64,000 bases of DNA from Bacteroidales bacterium (GTDB taxonomy: Bacteria; Bacteroidota; Bacteroidia; Bacteroidales; UBA932): NCBI GenBank assembly GCA_022653675.1, contig JALCST010000004.1, forward strand, positions 62,001-126,000, written 5' to 3'. How positions within the stretch are numbered: the first letter of the stretch is position 1; every line of letters begins with the position of its first letter. Positions 45,725 to 54,688 of this stretch are shown piece after piece. Both the position numbers and the translations under genes were made by a program. Under the pieces are notes generated by a model. The model did not search any database, was not told where the DNA came from, and was given only the letters and a program-made list of their open reading frames with translations.

Positions 45725-47122
45725 TCAGAGAGGCGACCGTTCGCCGCTCAGGTATTTGTCTATCGATGCGGCCGCGGTACGTCCCGCTCCCATTGCGAGA
45801 ATGACCGTAGCGGCGCCGGATACGGCGTCTCCGCCTGCAAACACTCCAGGACGGCTTGTGGCTCCGGTTTCATCGGCTATTATGCAGCCTTTCCTGTCGG
45901 TATCAAGTCCTTCCGTCGTATCGGAAATCAAACTGTTCGGAGATGTTCCCAAAGCCATTATCACGCAGTCGGCTGCGATTTCGAATTCGGAACCCTCGAC
46001 GGGCAAAGGCCTGCGCCTTCCGCTCTCGTCAGGTTCCCCTAGTTCCATCTTTATGCATCGCAAGGCCTTAACACATCCGTTTCCATCGCCGACGATCTCC
46101 ACCGGATTAGTCAGCATATCGAACGCGATGCCCTCTTCGACGGCGTGATGGACCTCTTCGGCCCTTGCGGGCAATTCCGCCTGGGAGCGGCGGTAGACTA
46201 TCGTCACTTTGGAGCCGAGCCTCAAGGCAGTGCGGGCGGCATCCATGGCGACGTTCCCGCCTCCTACCACTGCTGTCTTGTGGCCGTGGAATATGGGGGT
46301 TTCATAACTCGAATCGAAGGCCTTCATAAGATTGTTCCTGGTAAGGTATTCGTTGGCGGAGAAAACCCCGTTCAGATTTTCTCCGGGAATCCCCATGAAT
46401 TTCGGCAGTCCTGCGCCTGATCCTATGTAAACGGCGCTGAATCCCTCTTTTCCCAGGAGATCGTCGACAGTGATCGTCCTTCCTATTAAGACATCAGTTA
46501 TTATTTTTACTCCCAGCGACTTGACAGTTTCTATTTCATATGACACAACGCTTTCCTTAGGAAGCCTGAATTCCGGTATCCCGTATTCGAGCACTCCGCC
46601 GGGACGGTGCAAGGCCTCGAATATGGTTACGTCGTAGCCGTTTCTCGCAAGATCCGAGGCACAGGCTAGGGAAGAAGGGCCGCTTCCCACTATGGCTACG
46701 CTTTTCCCCTTTGATGGAGCTTTCTCGGTGAATCTTATCTGATGCTCCCTGGCGTAGTCCGAGACGAACCTCTCGAGTTTGCCGATCGAGACGCTCTCTC
46801 CCTTTTTCCCGAGAATGCAATTGCCTTCGCATTGCGACTCCTGGGGGCAGACTCTTCCGCAGACAGCCGGAAGAAACGAATCCTTCGCTATGATTTTCGC
46901 TGCGGCACTGATATCGCCTGCTTCGACCTTCGCGATGAATGCCGGTATGTTGATGTGTACGGGACACTGTTGTACGCACCCAGGCACTTTACATTGAAGG
47001 CAACGCGACGCCTCGGCCTGCGCTTCGCTTATATTGAATCCGAAGCATACTTCCTTGAAATTGGTGGCCCTTATCTTCGCGTCCTGCTCCTTGGCACGGA
47101 CTCTCGGTATTTTATTTCTCAT
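45725..47122 (-). CDS. NfnB-like NADPH-binding flavoprotein (GltD family) with two [4Fe-4S] clusters
   Basis: Large subunit of a probable NADH-dependent ferredoxin:NADP oxidoreductase. The 465-aa protein begins with a GltD-type ferredoxin domain whose Cys residues are in CLQCKVPGCVQQCPVHI and AVCGRVCPQESQCEGNCILG, then an FAD Rossmann motif (VAIVGSGPSSLACASDL, about residue 143) and an NADP Rossmann motif (TAVVGGGNVAMDAARTALRL). ATG at 47122 overlaps the stop of the upstream small subunit gene by 4 nt (ATGA). An independent NADPH-dependent glutamate synthase small subunit is the alternative reading, but the partner gene argues for Nfn or sulfide dehydrogenase. Confidence 0.85.
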   Translation of the reverse strand: MRNKIPRVRAKEQDAKIRATNFKEVCFGFNISEAQAEASRCLQCKVPGCVQQCPVHINIPAFIAKVEAGDISAAAKIIAKDSFLPAVCGRVCPQESQCEGNCILGKKGESVSIGKLERFVSDYAREHQIRFTEKAPSKGKSVAIVGSGPSSLACASDLARNGYDVTIFEALHRPGGVLEYGIPEFRLPKESVVSYEIETVKSLGVKIITDVLIGRTITVDDLLGKEGFSAVYIGSGAGLPKFMGIPGENLNGVFSANEYLTRNNLMKAFDSSYETPIFHGHKTAVVGGGNVAMDAARTALRLGSKVTIVYRRSQAELPARAEEVHHAVEEGIAFDMLTNPVEIVGDGNGCVKALRCIKMELGEPDESGRRRPLPVEGSEFEIAADCVIMALGTSPNSLISDTTEGLDTDRKGCIIADETGATSRPGVFAGGDAVSGAATVILAMGAGRTAAASIDKYLSGERSPL

Positions 47123-47979
47123 TGTTTTCCCTCCAGTTTGGAGCGGCATCTCTCGTCCGCTTCGATTTCCTGATTCCTATAGAGTTTCTGGCGGCGCATG
47201 GCTTCGTCGTAATTTACTTCGTATCCGTTGAATTCCGGGCCTTCAGAGCATGCGAAGCGGGTTTTGCCGCCTACAGTAACCCTGCATGCACCGCACATGC
47301 CAGTCCCGTCCACCATAATGCTGTTTAGGCTTACCGTCAGGGGAATATTGTATTTTTTTAGGGACAGTGAACAGAATTTCATCATTATCATCGGTCCGAT
47401 GGAGACCGCGTGGTCGTAATGTTTCCCGCCGTCCAGAAGCCTTTCCGCTACTTTGGTCACCACTCCCTTTTCCCCTGCAGAACCGTCGTCGGTGCATACG
47501 AATACGTTATCTGCTACCGATTTCATCTCTTCCGTGAAAATCAACAGCGAGGAATTCCTCGCTCCAATGATTACGTCACATAATGCACCTTGCCCGCTGA
47601 GGTATTTGACCTGCGGAAATATGGGTGCCGTTCCGACACCTCCACCTATGAAGAGGTAGCGTTTCCCTTTCAATGCACCGTCCGGTAACAAAGTGAAGTC
47701 CGAAGGGCGGCCCAGAGGACCGGCCATGTCGGAAAAAGATTCCCCCGTTCCCATATTGCATATGATTCTGCTCGATGCTCCGACTATCTGGGTTACTATG
47801 GTCACTGTGCCTTTAACGGCATCGTAATCGCAGATGGTAAGAGGTATGCGTTCCCCTCTTTCGTTTGCTCTGATTATCAGGAATTGGCCAGGTTTGGCCG
47901 CCATCGCTATGCGTGGAGCTTCGACCTCCATAAGGCAAACGGAAGGAGTAAGATATGTTTTCCTTATTATTTTGAACAT
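47119..47979 (-). CDS. NfnA-like FAD/[2Fe-2S] NAD-binding subunit
   Basis: Small subunit of the same complex, homologous to dihydroorotate dehydrogenase electron-transfer subunits (PyrK) and sulfide dehydrogenase subunit B. The 286-aa protein has an FAD domain (AKPGQFLIIRANERGERIPL), a nucleotide-binding domain (LFIGGGVGTAPIFPQVKYL) and the C-terminal [2Fe-2S] ligands in DGTGMCGACRVTVGGKTRFAC. I start at ATG 47979 (MFKIIRKTYLTP); the upstream extension has no homology and overlaps the divergent sppA. Electron bifurcation with ferredoxin is known for the Nfn family; here it is inferred. Confidence 0.85.
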   Translation of the reverse strand: MFKIIRKTYLTPSVCLMEVEAPRIAMAAKPGQFLIIRANERGERIPLTICDYDAVKGTVTIVTQIVGASSRIICNMGTGESFSDMAGPLGRPSDFTLLPDGALKGKRYLFIGGGVGTAPIFPQVKYLSGQGALCDVIIGARNSSLLIFTEEMKSVADNVFVCTDDGSAGEKGVVTKVAERLLDGGKHYDHAVSIGPMIMMKFCSLSLKKYNIPLTVSLNSIMVDGTGMCGACRVTVGGKTRFACSEGPEFNGYEVNYDEAMRRQKLYRNQEIEADERCRSKLEGKQ

Positions 47980-48024
47980 ATTTATTAATATCTGAAATGC
48001 GGCTGCAAAGTTGGCATTTTTACA

Positions 48025-48032
48025 TACATTTG
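48025..48032 (+). promoter_or_regulatory. -7 element for sppA
   Basis: TACATTTG matches TAnnTTTG exactly, 29 nt before the sppA ATG. No correctly spaced -33 element is seen. Confidence 0.5.
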
Positions 48033-48061
48033 CAAAACGTAAAACCAAAATAAACACGGTT

Positions 48062-49876
48062 ATGAAAAATTTTTGGAAATATCTTCTTGCCTCCTTAATA
48101 GGATGTATTGTCGCCATGTTGGCCATTGTGCTCGTCGTAGCGGGAATAATCAACGGAATGGCTTCCTCCGTAGTCGATTCCAAGAAAGAGACGGTTTCAG
48201 TTACCTCTGGTTCTGTCCTTAAAATTGATTTTTCCTCAGCACTTGCCGAACAGGACGACGAAGATCCCGTAGCTGGGATCTCTCCGGTCGGAGGAAGTTC
48301 CAGGGAGAGCATGGGTATCCTCAAGGCAGTCTCGGCTGTAAGGATCGCAGCAGATGATCCTGCGATAAAATTCATATATGTCAATACGGACAATATGGCG
48401 GGTGGTCTTGCCGAAATCGAGGAACTTCGCGACGCGCTCCAGTATTTCAGGAATTCAGGAAAGCCAGTAGTATCATATGCTGAAAACTACACGAATGCCG
48501 GCTACTATCTGGCTTCCGTCTCCGACAGGATACTGATGAACAGGTTCGGCGATTGCGCAATGATCGGGCTCTCTTCAAATATGATGTTTTACAAGGACTT
48601 GCTGGACAAATTGGGAATCAAGGCCCAGCTTATCCGCCACGGCAAATACAAATCGGCGGGAGAGCCTTACATTGCGAACGATATAAGCGATGCCAACCGG
48701 GAGATGAGCCAATCGATGCTGAACTCCGTATGGAACTCAATGCTGGAGGAAATCTCGGTTTCCAGGGATATTCCAGTTGATACCTTGAACGCATACATCG
48801 ATGGTCTCGAACTCCTGGATGCCGAATCGATGCTGAAGAGAGGATTGATAGACAGCATAGCATACAGGGACGGCTTGGAAAATTACTTGTGCATGCTTGC
48901 CGGTGTCAATAAGGTTTCCGAATTGAAAGTCGTCCCGATCGAAGATTATGCTGTGGCCAGGGTCAGGCGCGGCCTAGGCTCGAAGGAAAAGATAGCGGTG
49001 ATATATGCCAATGGGGAAATCAATTCGGGAGATGAGGACAAAGAGATCACCGACGGCAATTTCACAAAGATAATACGCCGCGTACGTGCTGACTCTTCGG
49101 TAAAAGCCGTCGTCTTCAGAGTCAATTCACCCGGAGGCAGTGCCCAGGCTGCCGAAAATATAAGGAGGGAAATCTCACTGCTGAAGGAGGTTAAGCCCGT
49201 GGTCGCAAGTTACGGGAGCTATGCCGCCAGCGGCGGATATTGGATCTCGGCCGGATGTGACTCGATTTTTACGGACAATGTCACCCTTACAGGATCCATA
49301 GGCGTATTTGCACTCCTTCCTTGTGCCAAGGATTTGCTCAACAAACATGCACATATCAATAACGTCGTCATTTCCACGAATAAACATGGGGCGATGGGCA
49401 ATTTCTTTTCTCCGCTGGACAAGGATGAAACCTCTTTTCTGCAGCATGGTGTCGAATTGATTTACGACAGGTTTCTGAACATAGTTTCCGAAGGGAGGGA
49501 CATGAGCGTCGCACGGGTCGATTCGATAGCCCAAGGCAGGGTGTGGACCGGCAGCCAGGCGTTGGAAAACGGTATTGCGGATTCGGAGGGGGGAATTTAT
49601 GATGCCATCGATTGTGCGGCCGGCATGGCGGGGCTTCCGTCATACAGGATAGAGGAATATCCCGTTCCCAAAAATGCCATGGAAAAGTTAATGGAATTCT
49701 TCAACCGTGGCAGGTCTTCGGATGAAGCCGCAATCATTTCGGCTTTGCGTTACGGATTTTCTTCGTCAGGCAACGCCGATTCTGAAATCCGGCATGCGAT
49801 CGCCGATCCTCTAAGCTTTTTTACCGCTCCGGACGGAATGTATGCACGTATGGATTACGTTTACGATATTAAATGA
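48062..49876 (+). CDS. sppA: Signal peptide peptidase SppA, 67-kDa type
   Basis: Membrane-anchored serine protease (S49) that degrades cleaved signal peptides. The 604-aa protein has an N-terminal membrane helix (about residues 9-31) and duplicated alpha/beta halves. The Lys of the catalytic dyad is in RHGKYKSAGEPY (about residue 198) and the Ser in YGSYAASGGYWISAG (about residue 389), with RVNSPGGSAQAAENIRREI preceding it. Length and residue spacing match the E. coli long form. The ATG at 48062 follows a -7 box; the upstream in-frame ATG at 48011 lies before that box. Confidence 0.95.
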   Translation: MKNFWKYLLASLIGCIVAMLAIVLVVAGIINGMASSVVDSKKETVSVTSGSVLKIDFSSALAEQDDEDPVAGISPVGGSSRESMGILKAVSAVRIAADDPAIKFIYVNTDNMAGGLAEIEELRDALQYFRNSGKPVVSYAENYTNAGYYLASVSDRILMNRFGDCAMIGLSSNMMFYKDLLDKLGIKAQLIRHGKYKSAGEPYIANDISDANREMSQSMLNSVWNSMLEEISVSRDIPVDTLNAYIDGLELLDAESMLKRGLIDSIAYRDGLENYLCMLAGVNKVSELKVVPIEDYAVARVRRGLGSKEKIAVIYANGEINSGDEDKEITDGNFTKIIRRVRADSSVKAVVFRVNSPGGSAQAAENIRREISLLKEVKPVVASYGSYAASGGYWISAGCDSIFTDNVTLTGSIGVFALLPCAKDLLNKHAHINNVVISTNKHGAMGNFFSPLDKDETSFLQHGVELIYDRFLNIVSEGRDMSVARVDSIAQGRVWTGSQALENGIADSEGGIYDAIDCAAGMAGLPSYRIEEYPVPKNAMEKLMEFFNRGRSSDEAAIISALRYGFSSSGNADSEIRHAIADPLSFFTAPDGMYARMDYVYDIK

Positions 49877-49894
49877 CCGGATTATTATTGCCGA

Positions 49895-50413
49895 TTAGAA
49901 TGTCAGAGATAATCCCAACCCGTGTTGCTGAGTCCCGAAATTCAAGGTTGCGACGGGCTTGTTTTGGTAGTTATAGTCATTAGCGACGGATTTTAAAGCA
50001 ATATTCCCATTTATTATTTGTGGTATTCCGGTACATGTCAATAGCGACCCCGCAAGACCTAATGAGAACCCAACAGTTAATATAATGGAATCGACTACTA
50101 CATACTCACTGCCTATTTCCGAAGCTAATGTAATCATTCCGGTCCCGACTGCGACTAATCCGATCCCGCTTCCAGTTGATATCCACCCGGACCTGTACCT
50201 ATTCGATGCTTCCTGATATTGTCTGAACAAGGTTTCATCGAACATGTCGACCAATTGTTCTTTTTCAATCACAACGTTGTTTTTATCCCGGAATTTTCCG
50301 TTGGAATACGTAAGGTATCCTTCAACGGGTTTCTTGTCGATGGTCTGAGCTTGTGAAGGTATGAGTACGCTAAATCCAAGCAGGAGCGTTATTGCATAGA
50401 ATATTTTTTTCAT
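49895..50413 (-). CDS. Small exported membrane protein, function unknown
   Basis: A 172-aa protein with a signal peptide (MKKIFYAITLLLGFSVLIPSQA), a short soluble region (PVEGYLTYSNGKFRDKNNVV, LVDMFDETLFRQYQEA) and two Gly-rich hydrophobic segments (GSGIGLVAVGTGMITLASEI; SIILTVGFSLGLAGSLLTCT), ending in GTQQHGLGLSLTF. I do not recognise a named family. It is monocistronic, convergent with sppA (18-nt gap). Confidence 0.7.
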   Translation of the reverse strand: MKKIFYAITLLLGFSVLIPSQAQTIDKKPVEGYLTYSNGKFRDKNNVVIEKEQLVDMFDETLFRQYQEASNRYRSGWISTGSGIGLVAVGTGMITLASEIGSEYVVVDSIILTVGFSLGLAGSLLTCTGIPQIINGNIALKSVANDYNYQNKPVATLNFGTQQHGLGLSLTF

Positions 50414-50532
50414 ATGATAGGATTTAAATAGTTTAAATTACTTGAACGAAAATAGAAATATAATTTGGAAATTCCAAAACTTTTTCAACAAGTAGGGGCA
50501 AAGTGTAATATAGGTAAGATAATGAAAAAAAT

Positions 50533-50560
50533 GACGGACAATGAATTTTCACTGTCCGTC
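50533..50560 (-). terminator. Terminator of the tRNA-fMet gene
   Basis: On the minus strand GACGGACA and TGTCCGTC pair, with further pairing inside (TGAA/TTCA), and the stem is followed by ATTTTTTT. It lies 4 nt after the tRNA gene and fits a canonical intrinsic terminator. Confidence 0.85.
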
Positions 50561-50564
50561 TTAG

Positions 50565-50637
<73 letters not shown>

Positions 50638-50650
50638 GTTAATTGGATTA

Positions 50651-50680
50651 CAAAGGTAGTTATTATTTATTAAAAAACAA
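50651..50680 (-). promoter_or_regulatory. Promoter of the tRNA-fMet gene
   Basis: On the minus strand TTG (50680-50678), a 19-nt spacer and TACCTTTG (50658-50651) fit the Bacteroidota promoter consensus, 14 nt before the tRNA 5' end. Confidence 0.65.
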
Positions 50681-50712
50681 TTATATTTTTCTCTAATATT
50701 TTCCAGGTCCTG

Positions 50713-52071
50713 CTATATTTTCTTTCTTATGAATTCAACTATTTCATTTATAGGTATTTTAGTCTGAGATCCATCGCTCAGATCCTTTATCGTGACAGCC
50801 GATGACTTCAATTCTTCATCTCCGATTACGGCGACGAAACGGATGCCGAGCTTGTCTGCATATTCGAATTGTTTGCCGAGCTTGCGCTTGTCGGGATACA
50901 TCTCGCAGCTTATGCCGGCGGAACGCAGTGCCCTTGTTGCCGGGATGGAACCCGCGGCTTCGGCACTTCCCATGTTCGCGAACAGCATGACGGTTCCGCG
51001 CATCGCCTCCCTGGGGAATTTGTCGAGATTCTTCAGCACGTCGTAAATCCTGTCCGCCCCGAACGATATGCCTACCCCGGAAACGCCTGGAAGGCCGAAT
51101 ATGCCTGTCAGGTTGTCGTAGCGGCCGCCTCCGCAAATGCTACCTATTTCATAGTCCAGCGCTTTGACCTCGAATATGGCACCGGTGTAATAGTTGAGGC
51201 CGCGCGCGAGGGAGAAGTCGGCTACTACGGATTGGGATATTCCTGCGTGCGATATCAGCGATAGGACCTCGGAAAGTTCGTCCAATCCTTGTGCCCCGAT
51301 TTCGGACTTCGACAGAACCTTACGCATGGCCGATATTTTCTCGTTGTTGCCGCCCTCTAATTCAAGTACCGGCTCGATGACCGCTATCGCTTTATCGGTG
51401 AGGCCGTCAGTTCTCAACTCGTTTTCCACCTCTTCGAGACCTATCTTTTCCAGCTTGTCGATGGCGACCGTAATGTCGGTCAACTTTTCCGGAAATCCGC
51501 ATGTCTCGGCGAGTCCCGCCAGGATTTTCCTGTTGTTGATCCTGATGCATACCCTTATTCCGAGCCTGCCGAAGACGTCGTCGACTATTTCAGCCAATTC
51601 CAGTTCGTTCAGCATCGAATCGGTTCCGATGACATCGACGTCGCATTGATAGAATTCGCGATAACGCCCCTTCTGCGGCCTGTCGGCTCTCCAAACTGGC
51701 TGTATCTGGTAGCGTTTGAATGGAAAAACGATTTCGTTCCTGTGTTGTACCACATATCTTGCAAGAGGAACGGTCAGGTCGTAACGCAACCCCTTTTCAC
51801 ACACTTTCATTGCCAATGAGTTGGACGGCAGTTCCCTGTCTACTCCTGCGAATGAGTCTCCGGAATTAAGGATCTTGAACAGCAGTTTGTCCCCTTCGTC
51901 GCCGTATTTCCCGAGCAAAGTGGAAAGGTTTTCCATCGCAGGGGTTTCTATGGGTTGGTAGCCGTAGTTGCGGAAAACGGATTTCACGGTATCGAATATA
52001 TAATTTCTTCCGGCTGTCTCTTTGGGTGAAAAGTCTCTTGTCCCGGCCGGTATCGAAGGCTTCTGTGACAT
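50713..52071 (-). CDS. hisS: Histidyl-tRNA synthetase
   Basis: Charges tRNA-His. The 452-aa class II enzyme shows the N-terminal [20 protein letters not shown], motif 2 [20 protein letters not shown] (about residue 118), the HisRS-specific [14 protein letters not shown] (about residue 290), motif 3 [16 protein letters not shown] (about residue 342) and an anticodon-binding domain. A minus-strand -7 box (TACTTTTG) lies at 52099-52092. The initiator tRNA gene lies downstream with its own promoter. Confidence 0.97.
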   Translation of the reverse strand: MSQKPSIPAGTRDFSPKETAGRNYIFDTVKSVFRNYGYQPIETPAMENLSTLLGKYGDEGDKLLFKILNSGDSFAGVDRELPSNSLAMKVCEKGLRYDLTVPLARYVVQHRNEIVFPFKRYQIQPVWRADRPQKGRYREFYQCDVDVIGTDSMLNELELAEIVDDVFGRLGIRVCIRINNRKILAGLAETCGFPEKLTDITVAIDKLEKIGLEEVENELRTDGLTDKAIAVIEPVLELEGGNNEKISAMRKVLSKSEIGAQGLDELSEVLSLISHAGISQSVVADFSLARGLNYYTGAIFEVKALDYEIGSICGGGRYDNLTGIFGLPGVSGVGISFGADRIYDVLKNLDKFPREAMRGTVMLFANMGSAEAAGSIPATRALRSAGISCEMYPDKRKLGKQFEYADKLGIRFVAVIGDEELKSSAVTIKDLSDGSQTKIPINEIVEFIRKKI

Positions 52072-52091
52072 GATTTCATATTTTTATTGCG

Positions 52092-52130
52092 CAAAAGTAT
52101 AAAATTATACTCTTTATTTAATTATCTTTG
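52092..52130. promoter_or_regulatory. Divergent -7 elements for hisS and the phosphotransferase gene
   Basis: CAAAAGTA at 52092-52099 (minus strand TACTTTTG) is placed for hisS, 21 nt before its ATG; TATCTTTG at 52123-52130 is placed for the plus-strand phosphotransferase gene, 28 nt before its GTG. Confidence 0.5.
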
Positions 52131-52158
52131 TTGAAGTCAATATGATAATTTAGCAACC

Positions 52159-53274
52159 GTGAATTTAAAAGATGTAGTTTCGGAGTTCGACATAAAAGGG
52201 ACTCCAACGGAACCGAAGCCCATCGGCAACGGCCTTATAAACGATACATATATAGTAAGGACTTCCGAACCTGGTAATCCAGATTATGTGCTTCAGAAAA
52301 TCAACGGCAATGTCTTCAGGGATGTCGACCTTCTTCAGGACAACATCATGAAAGTGACATCTCACATAAGGATGAGACTTTCCAAGCGCGGCGAGAAGGA
52401 CATCTCTCGCAAGTGTCTTAGGTTCATTCCGTTGAAAGGAAGCGAAAAGACATATTGCAAGAATGGTGGGGAATACTGGCGTATGAGCGTGTATATAAGC
52501 CGGTCCAAAAGCTATGAGGCGGTTTCGCCCTATCTTTCCTATGTGACCGGACGTGCCTTCGGGGATTTCCACACAATGCTTAGCGATATGCCGAAGGGTT
52601 CTCTCGGGGCGACCATCCCGCATTTCCACGATATGGAATTCAGGCTTTCCGAACTGGATGCCGCCGTAAAGGGAGACAAGGCCGGAAGGGTGGCGAAGAT
52701 GAGGCAGCAGATAGATGGCATAATGGGTAAAAGCGAGCGGATGTGCACAGTGCAACGGCTCGTCAGGGCGGATGAATTTCCGATCCGGATAACCCACTGC
52801 GACACCAAGGTGAACAATATGCTTTTCGATGAGGATACCAATAAATTCTTATGTGTCATCGATCTGGATACCGTGATGCCGGGGGTCGTGCTGTCCGACT
52901 TCGGCGATTTCATACGCACCGCCGGCAATACGGGGGCCGAGGACGACCGTAATCTCGAAAACGTATCCCTCAACATGGAGATATTCCGCTGTTTCGCGGA
53001 GGGATATTTCGACAGTACCCGTCCGTTCCTAACTTTGCAAGAAGCCAATTTCCTCCCTTTCGGATGCGAATTGATGACTTACATGCAGGCCGTGCGTTTC
53101 CTGACCGACTATCTCAGCGGAGATGTGTATTATAAGATAAAATATCCGCAGCACAACTTCGACCGTACCATGGCACAATTGAAGATGCTGAAAAGCCTCG
53201 AAGATCACGAAAAGGATATGGCCAGCACCATCGGATATCTAGTGCGTAAAAGCAAACCATCGTACCTGAAATAA
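52159..53274 (+). CDS. APH-family phosphotransferase, probable N-acetylhexosamine or other sugar kinase
   Basis: A 371-aa kinase-fold protein related to N-acetylhexosamine 1-kinase (NahK) and homoserine kinase-type enzymes. Visible elements are the N-terminal nucleotide-binding segment PIGNGLINDTYIV, the catalytic loop THCDTKVNNMLFD (HxDxxxxN, about residue 213), and the metal-binding VIDLDTVMPG followed by SDFGDFIRTA. The start is a GTG at 52159; no upstream ATG is in frame. Next to a GH109 alpha-N-acetylgalactosaminidase gene 18 nt downstream, a role in phosphorylating released GalNAc is a reasonable inference, but the substrate is unproven. Confidence 0.82.
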   Translation: MNLKDVVSEFDIKGTPTEPKPIGNGLINDTYIVRTSEPGNPDYVLQKINGNVFRDVDLLQDNIMKVTSHIRMRLSKRGEKDISRKCLRFIPLKGSEKTYCKNGGEYWRMSVYISRSKSYEAVSPYLSYVTGRAFGDFHTMLSDMPKGSLGATIPHFHDMEFRLSELDAAVKGDKAGRVAKMRQQIDGIMGKSERMCTVQRLVRADEFPIRITHCDTKVNNMLFDEDTNKFLCVIDLDTVMPGVVLSDFGDFIRTAGNTGAEDDRNLENVSLNMEIFRCFAEGYFDSTRPFLTLQEANFLPFGCELMTYMQAVRFLTDYLSGDVYYKIKYPQHNFDRTMAQLKMLKSLEDHEKDMASTIGYLVRKSKPSYLK

Positions 53275-53292
53275 CCTTTTTATTTTAAACTC

Positions 53293-54663
53293 ATGAATAT
53301 CAGAAAACTTCTCTATCTTGGCCTTGCGCTTCTGGTTCTTGGAGGATGTTCGCAGGCGAACAGAAAAATCATAACCATGCCTGAGCCGAAACGCGAAGCC
53401 GGACAGACCGACATGCTTCAGTTCAAGTGCGATCCGGTTCCTATCGTCAGGGTCGGGGTTATCGGCTTAGGAATGAGGGGCCCGACGCATGTGCGTATCC
53501 TTACGCAGATAAGCGATGCAAAGGTGACGGCGTTGTGCGACCTTTACGAGGACAGGGTAGAAAGATCTCAGAAGATCCTGGAAGATGCAGGTGAACCTGA
53601 AGCTGCGGAATATTACGGGGAAGATGGATGGAAGGGACTTTGCAAGAGTGACAGCGTGGATCTCGTATTGATATGTACTCCATGGGAAGACCATACTCCG
53701 ATGGCCGTTTATGCAATGGAGCATGGCAAACATGTAGCGGTTGAAGTTCCGGCGGCCACTACAGTAAAGGAGTGCTGGGAACTTGTAGACGCCTCAGAGA
53801 AGAGCCGTAAACATTGCATGATGCTCGAGAACTGCTGCTACGACTTCTTCGAGATGGCTGCGCTTAACATGGCGCAGCATGGTTTGTTCGGAGACATAAA
53901 ACACGTGGAAGGTGCATACATACACGATCTAAGGGCTATGTGCTTCAACGATCAGGACCATAACGGTTACCAGGGTTACTGGAGGTTGAGGTACAATACG
54001 GCCCATACTGGGAATCATTACCCTACACACGGTCTCGGCCCGGTTGCACAGATTCTAAACATACACCGCGGAGACAGGATGGAATATCTCGTTTCCCTCT
54101 CCTCCGACGAGGGCGGACTCAGCGAGTATGCTTCCGAACGTTTCGGCCCGGATTCCAAGGAGGCTACGACCAAGAGGGCCCTCGGAGACATGAACACCAC
54201 CCTGATCCACACCGTTAAGGGCAAGTCGATCATGATTCAGCACGATGTATCTGATGCGACTCCATACAGCCGCATATATACCATCAGGGGTACAAGGGGG
54301 ATGGCTCAGAAATATCCTGTCGAAGGCGTTGCGTTTGACCCCGATGCAGAGAAATTCGTTACCGGGGCTGGACTGGATTCCATCCTTTCAAAATGGGAAC
54401 ATCCGCTGGTGAGGGATGTCGGGGAAAAGGCCCGAGAAGTGGGTGGACATGGAGGTATGGATTATATAATGCTTTACCGTTTGATATATTGCCTGCATAA
54501 TGGGCTTCCTCTCGACGAAGACGTCTACGATGCGGCCGAATGGTCCTGCATAGGTGAGTTGAGTGAAATATCCGTGAAAAACGGCAGCAAACCCGTAGCG
54601 ATTCCCGACTTCACCCGCGGGGAATGGAATAAGGTCGACGGATTTTCGCTGGCAGGCTATTGA
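53293..54663 (+). CDS. Glycoside hydrolase family 109 protein (Gfo/Idh/MocA fold), lipoprotein
   Basis: An NAD-dependent alpha-N-acetylgalactosaminidase-type enzyme. The 456-aa protein starts with a lipobox (LGGC after LLYLGLALLVL) and then a Rossmann motif (VRVGVIGLGMRGPTHVRIL, about residue 53). GH109 features include YYGEDGWKGLCKSDSVDLVL, VAVEVPAA, ENCCYDFFEMAALNM, NHYPTHGLGPVAQILNIHRG and GGHGGMDYIMLYRL. Residues after the Cys (SQANRK) are not acidic, suggesting a periplasmic location. The family removes GalNAc from blood-group A and mucin-type glycans. It is cotranscribed with the kinase upstream and followed by a hybrid sensor kinase gene. Confidence 0.92.
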   Translation: MNIRKLLYLGLALLVLGGCSQANRKIITMPEPKREAGQTDMLQFKCDPVPIVRVGVIGLGMRGPTHVRILTQISDAKVTALCDLYEDRVERSQKILEDAGEPEAAEYYGEDGWKGLCKSDSVDLVLICTPWEDHTPMAVYAMEHGKHVAVEVPAATTVKECWELVDASEKSRKHCMMLENCCYDFFEMAALNMAQHGLFGDIKHVEGAYIHDLRAMCFNDQDHNGYQGYWRLRYNTAHTGNHYPTHGLGPVAQILNIHRGDRMEYLVSLSSDEGGLSEYASERFGPDSKEATTKRALGDMNTTLIHTVKGKSIMIQHDVSDATPYSRIYTIRGTRGMAQKYPVEGVAFDPDAEKFVTGAGLDSILSKWEHPLVRDVGEKAREVGGHGGMDYIMLYRLIYCLHNGLPLDEDVYDAAEWSCIGELSEISVKNGSKPVAIPDFTRGEWNKVDGFSLAGY

Positions 54664-54688
54664 TAGCTGTCTTTCATGATTCAAAGAT

